DNA of 64,000 nt from Paraburkholderia caballeronis (GCF_900104845.1 NZ_FNSR01000001.1:2666001-2730000); one strand, 5' to 3'; numbered from the stretch's first letter, positions 7,492 to 16,699 are shown. The notes: generated from the sequence alone by a model not told the origin. Made by a program: numbers and translations.

Positions 7492-8567
7492 TGTCCGGTC
7501 CCCAGCGTGCTGCCATCGGCGAACGCCGGCATCAAAGCGATCGGCTCGGGCTGATAGGCGCGCGGATCCATGACCGTGAGCTCCGCCGTCGTTCCGCCTT
7601 CGAGCGTTCGGCGATAGATCACCTCGCCGATCAGCCACGTCTCCTGTTCGAGCTTCAGGTGCGGCAGTGAGACATCGACGAGCGTGTTCGGCGTCCACAG
7701 CGTGCCGGCGGAATCGCGCCAGCTGTCGACGGTCACATTCACGACGCCGGATGAGCGGCCGGCGCGCCGCTGCATTTCCCACGTCGCACGTCGCTGCACG
7801 AGGTCCATGAAACCCTGCACGAACTCGGCGACGATGTACCGCTCGCGCGTTCGCTTGACCACCGGGTCGGTGGCGCGCGCGATGGCATTGGGGCCGATCC
7901 CCGCGTCCGTGTACGACAGCACGGATTGTGCGAAGCACACATATTCGGAAAAGCGGTCCTGCGCCGAGTACTCGATCGAGGCGGTCTGTACGTTCAACCC
8001 CTCCTCGATGCCGCTGGCCGCCTTGACCTGACCTTCCGCGCGCGCGAGCCGCAGATTGCCGTCAGGCTGGTCATACACCAGGAGCGCGCTGTACCGGCTG
8101 ATGCGCTCGATGATCTCGAATGGCGTCTCGCCGATGAACACGTTGAACTGGGGGATCTTCACGAGATCCTGCACGTCGCAGTTCACGGTGATGCCGTAAT
8201 GCGCTGCCAGTTTCGTTGCCACGTCGACTGCCGACGTGCCGCTGATCTGCCCGTTTGGCCAGACCGCCGAGCAATCCACCAGGTCCTGACACTTGCCCCG
8301 GCCCGACACCCGAATCGCGTGCTCGGCCGGCCCGTACGACGGCACGTAGCGGTCGACGTAGCCGGTCAGCACGAGATCGGTGCCGATCTGGATCTGGCAT
8401 TCGTCGCCCGGCGAAACGACAACCTCATTTGCCGAGCCCGGAAAGCGCTCGGTGAGGCCGAGATCGAAATCGGACGGACAGCGCTCGATGCCGCGCGTCA
8501 CGCGCATATCCGTCCATCCGGTGATGAGCTGACCACCGATGCTCAGGTACAGATCGCCGTCTTCCAT
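7488..8567 (-). CDS. Baseplate hub protein, Mu gp44 (gpP)-like
   Basis: The 359-residue protein has IGGQLITGWTDMRVTRGIER, a gpP/gp44-type N-terminus, and domains consistent with the gp27-like hub (VSGRGKCQDLVDCSAVW; FNVFIGETPFEIIERISRYS). The hub sits on top of the spike encoded next. Translation of gp45 is coupled through the ATGA overlap, and 3 bp separate this gene from gpN upstream. Confidence 0.88.
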   Translation of the reverse strand: MEDGDLYLSIGGQLITGWTDMRVTRGIERCPSDFDLGLTERFPGSANEVVVSPGDECQIQIGTDLVLTGYVDRYVPSYGPAEHAIRVSGRGKCQDLVDCSAVWPNGQISGTSAVDVATKLAAHYGITVNCDVQDLVKIPQFNVFIGETPFEIIERISRYSALLVYDQPDGNLRLARAEGQVKAASGIEEGLNVQTASIEYSAQDRFSEYVCFAQSVLSYTDAGIGPNAIARATDPVVKRTRERYIVAEFVQGFMDLVQRRATWEMQRRAGRSSGVVNVTVDSWRDSAGTLWTPNTLVDVSLPHLKLEQETWLIGEVIYRRTLEGGTTAELTVMDPRAYQPEPIALMPAFADGSTLGTGQ

Positions 8568-8570
8568 GGA

Positions 8571-10043
8571 TCAGGTCGCGAGCGCGCGGAACGAGGTAGG
8601 CATGAAAAGCGGGTGTACGGGCTGCACCTGCTGCACGAGCTGGTCGGCGCGCGTCGCATCGCCGTACACGCGATGTGCGATCGTCAGCGCCGGCATCGTG
8701 TCGCTGAAGGTCATCGTCGCGAGTGCCGCGAGGCCGCCACCGCGCGAGCGCAGATCGGTCACAACGCCGTTGCGCAGCTCGCGCAGCGCGCCGAAACTGG
8801 CATCATCGTCCGCGTTTGCCGCCGTCTCGATCTCCGCGTCGAGCAGATCCGTGACAGTGGAAGTCATCGCGGCAGCGTCATCAGCGGAGGCCGGCTGCCA
8901 GTTGGCAACCGTCTGTGCGATCGCAGCGATCGCAGCGCGCCGAAAAAGCGCGGCGGTGCAGTCCTGCATCGCCTGCATTACGCTCCCGATTGTCGAACCC
9001 GTGAAGTCAGCCGCCGGCGCATAACCGGCAAGCGTCGTCAGCAACCGGATGCCGTCCGACGGCCCGGACGCACTGGCCGAGAAAGCAGCGACGAACGCCT
9101 GCACGGCCGATGTGAAGGTCGCCGTATCGGAGACATTCGCGGCCGCGTCCTGCAATGCGGCACCGGTCTGCTGAACCGCCGTGACGTTCGCAGTATCGGC
9201 CGCCAGCAACTGATCAGCAGCGCTCGAAACTGCGGCTTGTGTGGTGAGCGGGCCCGTGCTTACCGCGGCTTGCAGCGCAGGGCTCGATCCCGCATAGCCC
9301 GAATTTCCCGCGCCGAAGAGACGGCCGAAATTGCCGGAGAGCGTGCTGACGGAATTGAACAGGCGCGTGACGTCATGCACGCCAGTCAGCGCCATCTGGT
9401 ACCAGCCGACCGCAGTCGATACCGCAGTCTGCACGACTGCCGCACCCAACTGGACTTCCTGCGCCGCATGGCGCGCGAAATCCAGCGCGGAGCTCACGCC
9501 GAGCGAGCTGGCGAGGCTGTCCAGCAGCGAATGCGAGTCGGTGGTTCCCGACGGATAGAGCCGCAGCCCGGTCTTCATGAAGACCATGCGGATCATGATG
9601 ACCCGGCCGTGATCGACGCTTTCGCTCGCCTCCGATTCGAGACAGGCCACGTTGTCGATGCGTCCGAACGTCGGATGCACCAGCGAGCTCGCACCACCCT
9701 CGCACGCGTTTACCAACTGATCGCGCTGCTCGATCACCGGGCCGCCACCATACACGAGGCTGTTCTCGATCAGGAATCCGGTGATCTCGAACCGGCGCGG
9801 CAGCTTGCTTAGACCCTCGATCCAGACGTCGTCGTTGAACGGGTACTCGTGAACGACGTTGCGCGATCCGAACCGCGTGTTCGTTGCGAGCACCGCGAAC
9901 GGCACGCCGCCGAACGACGCCTGACGCAGCGAGCCCCACCAGCTATCGGCCAGTGGGCCGCCAAGGAACGACGCAAGGCTGCTCGCGGCGGACGCAACGC
10001 CCCCGATGCTTCCGGCGAAGTTCGTCAGGGTTGCGATGCTCAT
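8571..10043 (-). CDS. DNA circularisation/tail protein, Mu gpN-like
   Basis: The 490-residue protein begins with a hydrophobic Ala/Ser-rich stretch and carries the N-domain signature: ASFGGVPFAVLATNTRFGSR, followed by HEYPFNDDVWIEGLSK and RRFEITGFL. The family name comes from the old Mu gpN 'DNA circularisation' label, but by position it is a tail-tube/baseplate-hub linker between tape measure and gp44. The C-terminal two thirds is Ala/Thr-rich helical sequence with IAHRVYGDATRADQ near the end, a LysM-like tail-tip motif. Its start overlaps the tape-measure stop by 4 bp. Confidence 0.87.
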   Translation of the reverse strand: MSIATLTNFAGSIGGVASAASSLASFLGGPLADSWWGSLRQASFGGVPFAVLATNTRFGSRNVVHEYPFNDDVWIEGLSKLPRRFEITGFLIENSLVYGGGPVIEQRDQLVNACEGGASSLVHPTFGRIDNVACLESEASESVDHGRVIMIRMVFMKTGLRLYPSGTTDSHSLLDSLASSLGVSSALDFARHAAQEVQLGAAVVQTAVSTAVGWYQMALTGVHDVTRLFNSVSTLSGNFGRLFGAGNSGYAGSSPALQAAVSTGPLTTQAAVSSAADQLLAADTANVTAVQQTGAALQDAAANVSDTATFTSAVQAFVAAFSASASGPSDGIRLLTTLAGYAPAADFTGSTIGSVMQAMQDCTAALFRRAAIAAIAQTVANWQPASADDAAAMTSTVTDLLDAEIETAANADDDASFGALRELRNGVVTDLRSRGGGLAALATMTFSDTMPALTIAHRVYGDATRADQLVQQVQPVHPLFMPTSFRALAT

Positions 10044-12067
10044 ACCGTTGGTCCCGTCAATCCGGAGGTCCCGATTCGCGCGGTCGCCACGACGTTGCCG
10101 CGCGTCGTCACACTCGCCGTTGTGCCTCGCGGTGCATTGGGGAATCGCACCTCGACCTCGACCTTGCCGTTGGTCGGCGCCACCCCACTACTGGCCTCAA
10201 GCGTGTCGGGCTGCTGTACAGGCATCACGGTCGGCGCGACCGAAGCAAACCGCGTGTCACTGCCCGGGACGCTTGAACGCTGCATGCCGAGCATCGTGCC
10301 GCTTGCGATCTGCTCCGCGGAGTACGGCATCTGGCCATTCTCGGCGCGAATCATTCCGGACACGAGCGACGACACCACTCGTGGATCAGACAGATCTGGT
10401 ACCGATCCCGGTGCTACGCCAGATTCCTGCGACATCAGGCGCGTGTAATTTGCAATTTGCTGCGGCGTGTTGCCGGTCCGCGCACCGCCGGTCCACTTAT
10501 CCTGAATCTGCGCGAGCGTGAGGCCTTGATAGTTGCGTTGCAGATTCGAGACGGCGGCGGCAATGCCCTCTTCCGGGGTCTCAAACGTACGCTGCTGGCC
10601 GTTTGGCTGAAGGTTCAGCGGATTGTTTGTCCGGATACCCAGAGGTTGCCTGCCGCCGCTCGAGCGACTACGATCGGCGACCGCCGTATCGCCCGAGTTC
10701 GAACGATCCACAGTGGGTGACGCGACTGCCGGCGCACTATCTGCGTCACCGCGCGACGGCAGGGCCGGCGGATATTTTTTCGCGAGATCGTCAGCGATCT
10801 GGCTGTTGGACGCGCCGGCGCCATAAGCGTGACGCGCCACTGCGCCGATGAAATCCGCTGCCGGCAGATGCGTCGACGCGGCGGCCCACCGCCCGTTGCG
10901 GATATCGTCGATCCCCTTCTGAACGTCGGTATCGGGCAGCCCCGCCAGTTTCGCGATCTTCAGCGCGCCCCACGCTGCGGCAGCCGCAACGCCGAGGGTG
11001 CCAAACGCCGTCACCAGCCCGGGAATGACGACGGTTCCGAGCTTTATCAACTGCGTCGCGAGGCTGATGGTGCTCGCTATCGGACCTGCAAAGGTGATCA
11101 CCGCCACCGCGGCAGCGATGGTCTTGATACCGCCGACAGCACCAACAAACTGACGCGTGTCGGCAATCGCCCGATCCCAATTGATGCCATCGATCCAGCG
11201 CGCGATCTTTGGGCCGTAATCGTTGGCGATCGGCACGAGCTGGTCGGCAACGCGAGCGAGAGCCGGCGCCAACGACGCGCCGACGGAGTTCTTCAACTTG
11301 TCGATGCTCGCATCGAGCCTGATCATCGACTCGTTGTACTGCTCGCCCTGTGCGATCTGTTCCGGCGTCATGACCGCATTCAGCTCGCGGTACTTCGCGA
11401 CGTACGCGTCGATCGCCGCGCCGCCCTTCGCGAGCAGCGGCGCCAGACTGCCGAGTCCAAAGATGTCGAGGAACTTCTCCCGCGCCTGGGAATTCGTGAT
11501 TTTCGATGCGGCGTCGGAGACGTCATGCAATGCACGCACCGTGTCGATCGATCCATCGCGAAGCCGGTGAATGCCGATGCCCTTATCGGCAAGAACGCCT
11601 GCGACGAACGAGTCGCGGCCCGCCGACGCGTCTTCGAACGCCGAGCCGACCGATTTGAGGCCGGACGTCATCGAATCGCTGGACAAACCGACGAGCCGGG
11701 CAGCGCCCTGATATTCCTGGAGCTGCGTCGTGTTGATGCCGATCACCGATGCCGTGTTGCGCAGTTGAACTGCGCTACGGCCCCAGCTGTTCGCAAGCGC
11801 CGTAACGCCCGCGATCGTGCCGATACTCGTCAGCGCGGCAATCGGCGGCGCGATCGACGCGACGCGACGCGCCGTCTCGGTCGCGAAGATGCCGACCTTC
11901 TGGACACTGCGTCCCAGCTTGTCCATTCCGGTTTCGCGCGAGAACGCGGCCACCGACGCACGAACGTCGCTGATCGGCTTCGTGACCTGCGCGATCCGTT
12001 TGTTGACCTGCTGCGCGATCGCGGTCGCCTTGTCGACGGCGGTGATCGTGTAGGAGAAGACAGGCAT
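10040..12067 (-). CDS. Tail tape measure protein with C-terminal muramidase-like domain
   Basis: The 675-residue protein has an N-terminal coiled region, the tape-measure segment around LGRSVQKVGIFATETARR, hydrophobic helices near residues 290-360, and a C-terminal part (about 470-600) with RTNNPLNLQPNGQQRTFETP, a pattern seen in phage lytic structural proteins. Its length sets tail length. The ATG at 12067 overlaps the TGA that ends the frameshifted chaperone product, consistent with the conserved chaperone-then-tape-measure order of tailed phages. Confidence 0.88.
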   Translation of the reverse strand: MPVFSYTITAVDKATAIAQQVNKRIAQVTKPISDVRASVAAFSRETGMDKLGRSVQKVGIFATETARRVASIAPPIAALTSIGTIAGVTALANSWGRSAVQLRNTASVIGINTTQLQEYQGAARLVGLSSDSMTSGLKSVGSAFEDASAGRDSFVAGVLADKGIGIHRLRDGSIDTVRALHDVSDAASKITNSQAREKFLDIFGLGSLAPLLAKGGAAIDAYVAKYRELNAVMTPEQIAQGEQYNESMIRLDASIDKLKNSVGASLAPALARVADQLVPIANDYGPKIARWIDGINWDRAIADTRQFVGAVGGIKTIAAAVAVITFAGPIASTISLATQLIKLGTVVIPGLVTAFGTLGVAAAAAWGALKIAKLAGLPDTDVQKGIDDIRNGRWAAASTHLPAADFIGAVARHAYGAGASNSQIADDLAKKYPPALPSRGDADSAPAVASPTVDRSNSGDTAVADRSRSSGGRQPLGIRTNNPLNLQPNGQQRTFETPEEGIAAAVSNLQRNYQGLTLAQIQDKWTGGARTGNTPQQIANYTRLMSQESGVAPGSVPDLSDPRVVSSLVSGMIRAENGQMPYSAEQIASGTMLGMQRSSVPGSDTRFASVAPTVMPVQQPDTLEASSGVAPTNGKVEVEVRFPNAPRGTTASVTTRGNVVATARIGTSGLTGPTV

Positions 12068-12473
12068 CAGCTATCCCGGGGCGTATTCAGGCGGAGCGCC
12101 TGCGTGTGCCAGTAATTGAACCGGCGCAGCGGAAGGCGCCAGACGTCGTCGGGCCCCCACCTGAAAAAGAACGTCAGGTCTGCGCAGCGGTCTCCGAGGT
12201 CGCGCCAGGCTGCGGGGGCTGCCAGGTAAAACCCGAGAGGAACGCCGTCGCCTCCTCGTAGTCGGTCTTGCCCATCTTGCGCACGACCGGCAGCGGTACG
12301 CCGGCAACGAACGAGATCAGCGCCGCGTTGGCGGCATAGACGGAACCCTCGATCTGCGCGCTGCGATCGAGTTCGTCGACGGTCGGCTCGCGCAGCGTGA
12401 TCGATTCGTAGGTGACGGAGTCGCCCTTCAGGGTGATGGGATTCTTGAAACGGATGATTTTCTCGTCGTCCAT
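12067..12473 (-). CDS. Tail assembly chaperone, -1 frameshift (GT-type) product
   Basis: If ribosomes slip -1 at GGGTTTT, translation continues for 135 residues in all. The extension includes DLTFFFRWGPDDVWRLPL and RFNYWHTQAL and stops with a TGA that overlaps the tape-measure ATG. The FRWGP-DxxW-LP and YW motifs are those of the downstream chaperone of P2/Mu-type tails. This second frame has no good start of its own. Programmed -1 frameshifting at this position is established for lambda G/GT and P2 E/E'. Here it is inferred from the heptamer and the motif placement. Confidence 0.8.
12174..12473 (-). CDS. Tail assembly chaperone, short (G-type) product
   Basis: The 99-residue protein begins MDDEKIIRFKNPITLKGDS and contains TLREPTVDELDRSAQIEGS, the pattern of the Mu gp41 / P2 gpE-type assembly chaperones. 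It lies between tail tube and tape-measure genes, the invariant place for the frameshifting chaperone pair. Near its end the codons TCG-GGT-TTT-ACC form a -1 slippery heptamer that gives access to a second frame (see 12067-12473). It stops at 12174. Confidence 0.88.
   Translation of the reverse strand: MDDEKIIRFKNPITLKGDSVTYESITLREPTVDELDRSAQIEGSVYAANAALISFVAGVPLPVVRKMGKTDYEEATAFLSGFTWQPPQPGATSETAAQT
12228..12234 (-). other. -1 ribosomal slippery site GGGTTTT
   Basis: On the minus strand the zero-frame codons are G-GGT-TTT, the canonical X-XXY-YYZ heptamer with X=G, Y=T, Z=T. Slipping by -1 enters exactly the frame that carries the chaperone extension and ends at the tape-measure start. Confidence 0.82.
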
Positions 12474-12475
12474 GT

Positions 12476-12859
12476 TCAGCTCGCAGTGGTTTCGGTGACG
12501 CAGCCTTCGGGCCCCTCGAGGCGCACGTCGAACTTCGCGTCGTTGGAATCGACTTCCTGTTCTTCGACCGTCCACATGTTCCGGCCGATGATGGTCTTGC
12601 CGTTCGCCAACTGCGCGACCACGGTGACGTTCGTCATCGTGTTGATGTCGGCGACCGTCAGGCCGCCCCAGTCGCGCAGGTTGAACGAGATGAACGGCGG
12701 CGAGATCGTTTCCTTGTAGCCGTGGACGGTGTCCATGCCGGAAAGCGACTCGCGACGACGGTTCGCCGGCTTGTACTTGAAATCCGCCGTGATCAGATAC
12801 GTCGTGCCGTCGATCGACAGCGACGCGGTGCCGGCGAGCAGACCTTGCGGAGCAGGCAT
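12476..12859 (-). CDS. Tail tube protein (Mu gpM-like)
   Basis: The ATG at 12859 has an upstream GGAGA Shine-Dalgarno and gives 127 residues; a longer reading from 12880 would start inside the hairpin, so I reject it. The sequence LLAGTASLSIDGTTYLITADFKY, then SGMDTVHGYKETISPPFISF, is typical of Mu-type tail tube proteins. It follows the sheath gene and precedes the frameshifting chaperone, as expected for a contractile tail. Confidence 0.9.
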   Translation of the reverse strand: MPAPQGLLAGTASLSIDGTTYLITADFKYKPANRRRESLSGMDTVHGYKETISPPFISFNLRDWGGLTVADINTMTNVTVVAQLANGKTIIGRNMWTVEEQEVDSNDAKFDVRLEGPEGCVTETTAS

Positions 12860-12870
12860 TGCTGGTCTCC

Positions 12871-12899
12871 ATAAAAGCAAAGGCCGCCATCAGGCGGCC
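12871..12899 (-). terminator. Hairpin between sheath and tube genes
   Basis: The stem GGCCGCC/GGCGGCC (12882-12888 with 12893-12899) with a 4-base loop is followed on the minus strand by TTTGCTTTTAT, then directly by the tube-gene ribosome site. It may reduce or process the abundant sheath-tube message. Confidence 0.65.
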
Positions 12900-12921
12900 C
12901 GGGTGGGAAGGCGTGCAGCGA

Positions 12922-14433
12922 TCAGCTCGTCGTTGCCGGCACGATGTTCATGAACTGCATCAGCAGCGCGAAGATGCGCAGCTGGTCGATCAGGATCGCG
13001 GGATAGAGCACGTCGACGCGATTGGGGTTCTGCGAGTTCTGCTGGACGACCAGACCCTGCGCGAACACGGCGCTCCCCTGCACGTAGCCGTTCTCCTCCA
13101 TCGTCTGGTACTGCGCGACGAGGTCCGCCCGGATCATCGACGGCGTGATTACGTTCGTGCCCGGCAGCACGCGAGTCCCATCGGCCGCCAGCTTCTTGCG
13201 CGCGTACTTCGACGTGACGACCGACTTGAGCTGGCGCAGCACATACGTCAGCGTGTTCATCGTCTCGACCTCGAGATAGCTGTCGTCCGGGTCGCCGAAC
13301 GAATTCTTCTGGTAGGTCGTGATCAGGTTCTCGATCGCGATGGTGCCGTCGTCGGCCACCGTGAAGGTCGAGATACCGTCGTAGAGCAGCGTGTTGCGGT
13401 CCGTGAGCTCGAAGCGCGACGGCAGCGGTGGCGCGAGCATCGTCGCGAGCGTGACCGTCTGCAGCGGCTGCGCGGGATCGGCGCGCGCGCTCACCGCGAC
13501 CGCAGCCGTGATATCCGCCGCGATCACCCAGGCAGGGGTGGGCGAGCCGTTGAAGCCCATGATCGACATGTGCTCGTCGTTGCGGGTCACGCCGAACGTC
13601 GTGAGGTCGCCGAGCGTGCCGCGATACGCTGCATAGCCGCCGCCGTAGATCTGCTTGCTCCAGCTCCAGCGACCGGTCGCCGTGCTCAGGAACGCTTTCA
13701 TCGCGTCGAGCGACGTCGCATCCGTGTACGGCATCGCGATGAAATCGAATTCCTGATCGCCGAGGTTCGCGAGCGCGGTCGTGAGATCCGGGTTCGTGGC
13801 GCCGGCCGCCATCGCGACGATGGTCGCGGTCAGCCCGGCCGGCGTCGTCTCGCCCGATGCCGCGCCGCGATAGTTGAGCTGGATGTCGATGTCGTTGCCC
13901 GCGAGGCCCTTGTTCTTCGCGGTGATGTTCACCTTCGCCGGGGTCGTGCCGTCGACCGCAGCCGTGACCGGCAGATCGGGCAGCGCGGTGATCTGCGCAA
14001 CCAGCGCGGTCGCGAGCTGCGAGACGGTCATCGTCGACGTGACGACGAGGGACACGAGCTGGCCGGCGATGTAGAGCGAGAGCACGCCGGTCGCCGTGGC
14101 CGCGCTCGCGAACGTCAGGCTGCCCGCTGCCGCCACCGAGCTTTCGCCGTCGGAAAGCGGCAGATACCAGACCTCGCCGAACGTGTCGCGCGCGCGATAC
14201 GCGGCGGTCATGAGTGCGAGCATGGAGCCGCGGCCGCCGACGGACTTCGCGTCGCTCACGCCCTGGCTGATCTGCGGCGTGTTCGCAATGCCGGTGCCGC
14301 TCGCGAGCATCTGGCCGATGATCAGCGCGCGCTGCGTCTGCTGGCCGGTATTCGCGCGGCTCGGATCGATGTCCGCATAGAACAGCGGGACCCGCAGGTT
14401 CTGCGGAATATTCGGGAAAGAGATATCGCCCAT
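12922..14433 (-). CDS. Tail sheath protein (Mu gpL-like)
   Basis: The 503-residue protein begins MGDISFPNIPQNLRVPLFYA, includes SRANTGQQTQRALIIGQML, and ends with ILIDQLRIFALLMQFMN. All fit the contractile-sheath family (Mu gpL). Sheath is the abundant outer layer that contracts to drive the tube. It is flanked by hairpins on both sides, which would let its message be separated from its neighbours. Confidence 0.93.
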   Translation of the reverse strand: MGDISFPNIPQNLRVPLFYADIDPSRANTGQQTQRALIIGQMLASGTGIANTPQISQGVSDAKSVGGRGSMLALMTAAYRARDTFGEVWYLPLSDGESSVAAAGSLTFASAATATGVLSLYIAGQLVSLVVTSTMTVSQLATALVAQITALPDLPVTAAVDGTTPAKVNITAKNKGLAGNDIDIQLNYRGAASGETTPAGLTATIVAMAAGATNPDLTTALANLGDQEFDFIAMPYTDATSLDAMKAFLSTATGRWSWSKQIYGGGYAAYRGTLGDLTTFGVTRNDEHMSIMGFNGSPTPAWVIAADITAAVAVSARADPAQPLQTVTLATMLAPPLPSRFELTDRNTLLYDGISTFTVADDGTIAIENLITTYQKNSFGDPDDSYLEVETMNTLTYVLRQLKSVVTSKYARKKLAADGTRVLPGTNVITPSMIRADLVAQYQTMEENGYVQGSAVFAQGLVVQQNSQNPNRVDVLYPAILIDQLRIFALLMQFMNIVPATTS

Positions 14434-14465
14434 TCACTGGCTCCGGTATTGAGTCGGGCGCCCCA

Positions 14466-14493
14466 AACAAAAAACCCCGCCGAAGTGGGGTTT
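14466..14493 (-). terminator. UUCG-loop hairpin before sheath gene
   Basis: On the minus strand the stem AAACCCC(GT)/(GC)GGGGTTT (14472-14480 with 14485-14493), closed by a TTCG loop, is followed by a T-rich tract (TTTTTTGTTTGG). It sits between the DUF2635 gene and the sheath start at 14433. Confidence 0.75.
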
Positions 14494-14515
14494 CAGGGAG
14501 CAGCAGGTTCAGTAT

Positions 14516-14758
14516 TCAGGCCGACGTCTTGTCGGGCTGGCTTGCGGGCACTGCTTTGGCGGCCGGCGCCACGCGAACAGCATCGCCGTCGCGAAGGCGG
14601 CGCACCCAGTACAGGTCGAAGTCGCCGACCTGCAGCCCTTCGGCAGGCGCGACGGTGACGTTCAGGCCTTCCACCGGCACCGCGGAGAGAAGCTGTTTCG
14701 TGACCGGGTCGCGCAAGAGCACGCCCGGCGCAGGTTTCACATACATGGAAAGCTCCAT
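14516..14758 (-). CDS. DUF2635 family small phage protein
   Basis: The 80-residue protein has the family core YVKPAPGVLLRDPVTKQLL and FDLYWVRRLRDGDAV. DUF2635 proteins (Mu gp38-type) occur just before the sheath gene in Mu-like tails; function unknown. The start could be the ATG at 14758 or the internal Met before YVKPAP; the conserved block begins at the latter. Confidence 0.78.
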   Translation of the reverse strand: MELSMYVKPAPGVLLRDPVTKQLLSAVPVEGLNVTVAPAEGLQVGDFDLYWVRRLRDGDAVRVAPAAKAVPASQPDKTSA

Positions 14759-14774
14759 CGCGCAGCGCGCGCAA

Positions 14775-15332
14775 TCAGGATTGAGGCAGGTTCAGGACAA
14801 GGCCCGGCTCGGTCGTGCCGTCCGGCATCCGGATCGTCACGTCGATCTCGGTCAGCGGCACCGCCGGCGGCTGGTAGAAATGCTCCGGACCCTGCACGTG
14901 CTCGAGCTCGATCTCCAGCACCATTTCGCCGATGGGTGACTGGCCCTCCCGCGAGACCGCGATCGTCGAGCGGAACGACGGATATTGCTGGCACAGGCTC
15001 ATGATGGGCGGGTAGTTGATCAATGCCGCCTTCACCTGCTCGCGCAGCTGCTCGAGTTGCTCCTCGACCTCCGCTGCGGCCGCGTCATCGACGAGCGCCG
15101 CCGACTGGGCGCGCGCGATGACGCGAAGCAACGTCGTGACGGTGAACGCCGGCGGTCCGTGAGGTCCCCACGAAGTACCCGTCTCGTCGGGGGTCTGCAC
15201 GAGCAGCACCGGATAGGTCCGATCCCACGTCGCCCACGTACGCGGCGAGTACACGTTCGCGCCGGCCGCCGTCGCCCCGCTGACCGTTAGCCCCTGCACA
15301 GCAAGCTCGCGCAGTTCACGAGACGTCGTCAT
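14775..15332 (-). CDS. Putative tail terminator/completion protein
   Basis: The 185-residue protein has an N-terminal RELRELAVQGLTVSGATAAG and YPVLLVQTPDETG, then an Ala/Glu helical segment and an alternating beta C-terminal half. Tail terminator proteins (Mu gp37 / lambda gpU position) show this layout, and its place between the head-tail connector and DUF2635/sheath genes fits. The start overlaps the upstream stop (ATGA). The assignment is mainly positional. Confidence 0.6.
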   Translation of the reverse strand: MTTSRELRELAVQGLTVSGATAAGANVYSPRTWATWDRTYPVLLVQTPDETGTSWGPHGPPAFTVTTLLRVIARAQSAALVDDAAAAEVEEQLEQLREQVKAALINYPPIMSLCQQYPSFRSTIAVSREGQSPIGEMVLEIELEHVQGPEHFYQPPAVPLTEIDVTIRMPDGTTEPGLVLNLPQS

Positions 15333-15646
15333 TGCAACCCCAGGTCGAGATAGGCCCAGCCGAGGCCGTCGAAATCGACGTCCTTCACGACGTAGGTCGT
15401 CGCGCCAACGAGCACGCTATCGCTCTGCGCTGGGGGCACCGGTAGCTGCGACACGCGCAGGCCGAGCGTCGCGACCGCGATATTCGCCGGCGCGTCGCCG
15501 TCGTCGCCGAGCACGTGGTCGGTGATCAGCGTGAAGATGGCGAGCACCGGGATACTGCCGCCGGCGCGCGGCAGGTAGACGACCGTCTTTTCGTCGCCGA
15601 GCGTCGATTCGATCGCGGCGTTCAGCGTCCCGTCGAAGTCGATCAT
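15329..15646 (-). CDS. Head-tail joining protein (gpFII-like position)
   Basis: The ATG at 15646 overlaps the capsid stop (ATGA) and gives 105 residues: MIDFDGTLNAAIESTLGDE, then a beta-rich region ending DFDGLGWAYLDLGLQ. Size, beta content and the place directly after the capsid gene match lambda gpFII-type stoppers or head-tail joining proteins. The family match is not certain. Confidence 0.6.
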   Translation of the reverse strand: MIDFDGTLNAAIESTLGDEKTVVYLPRAGGSIPVLAIFTLITDHVLGDDGDAPANIAVATLGLRVSQLPVPPAQSDSVLVGATTYVVKDVDFDGLGWAYLDLGLQ

Positions 15647-16683
15647 CAGTCGCCGGCGCGGCCGGTCATCAGCACTTCCGGACGGGTGCAGATGTGCAGC
15701 GGGTAGCTGTACGCTTCCATCTTCCACCACGAGTTGCGGTCGCGGTCGAAGATCGGGATCACGTACGTGGGCTTGCCCGGCGTGTTGACCCATTCGAACG
15801 ACTCGCCCGGCGCGAGCGCGCGGCGGAAGATCCCCGGCGCGCCGACCGGGAAGAACTTGACCTTGTCGTCCGGCACCTTGATCGTGGTGTTGTCATCCGA
15901 ACCGCGATAGTTCATCCAGTACACGCCGGCGAACTTGAACGTGTCGAATGCGGCACCCTGGCTGTCGTCGCGCAGATCCGCGGCGGCCGACCAGTTGATG
16001 AACGTCCGGATCACGTCGACGTGGTTCGTGAACTCGTCGTAGAACTCGTCGCCGCACAGCGCATAGATGCGCGTGTTCGGAGTGAACGCGCCCTGAGCAT
16101 GACGCGCCATCGTCCGGCGGATCTGGTTGATCAGCGGGCGCAGCGTATGCTCCGTTTGCGCCGAGAGATCGAACGCGACCTCGTCCGCCGGGGTGATGCC
16201 GAACTCGTCGAACCAGTCGTACAGCACCGAGCCATCGGCGTCGAGGAGTTGCCCCTGCACGGCGGCCAGCCGGTGGTACTCCCACGTGTATTCGATGTTG
16301 CGCAGGATGCCGGTGGGGCCATTCATCCGGCGAGCGACTTCGACCTGCACCTGCATCAGCTCGGATTCGGTGCCGAAGGCGCGAATGTCCTGGATTTCGT
16401 TCGCGTAGACCGTGTCGTCATGCATGAGACGGGGCACCTTGAAGTACCGCGCCTGACGCGTTTCGGTCGTACGCTGCGTGCCTTCCGCGCCGCGCGGCGA
16501 CGTCGGGATGATGATCAGCTTGCCCTGGCGCTGCTCGACGGCGAGCGCGGTGTTGCGGATCGGCTCGTCGTCGAAGATGTCGAGCTCGCCGAGGCCCATC
16601 GGCTGGAACGGGTACTTGTCGACCGCCGCCGTGAGCTGGATCGTGGTGAACGGGTCCTGATGGAATACGTCCAAGCTGGCCAT
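15646..16683 (-). CDS. Major capsid protein, lambda gpE-like
   Basis: The 345-residue protein carries the lambda gpE family pattern: FQPMGLGELDIFDDEPIRNT, QGKLIIIPTSPRGAEG, ARYFKVPRLMHDDTVYANEI and LYALCGDEFYDEF-type blocks, with a C-terminal KPTYVIPIFDRDRNSWWKME. It builds the icosahedral shell together with the decoration protein encoded just upstream. No long scaffolding delta-domain is present; the scaffold is separate (17453-18121). Confidence 0.94.
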   Translation of the reverse strand: MASLDVFHQDPFTTIQLTAAVDKYPFQPMGLGELDIFDDEPIRNTALAVEQRQGKLIIIPTSPRGAEGTQRTTETRQARYFKVPRLMHDDTVYANEIQDIRAFGTESELMQVQVEVARRMNGPTGILRNIEYTWEYHRLAAVQGQLLDADGSVLYDWFDEFGITPADEVAFDLSAQTEHTLRPLINQIRRTMARHAQGAFTPNTRIYALCGDEFYDEFTNHVDVIRTFINWSAAADLRDDSQGAAFDTFKFAGVYWMNYRGSDDNTTIKVPDDKVKFFPVGAPGIFRRALAPGESFEWVNTPGKPTYVIPIFDRDRNSWWKMEAYSYPLHICTRPEVLMTGRAGD

Positions 16684-16699
16684 TATTGGCTCCAGAAAG

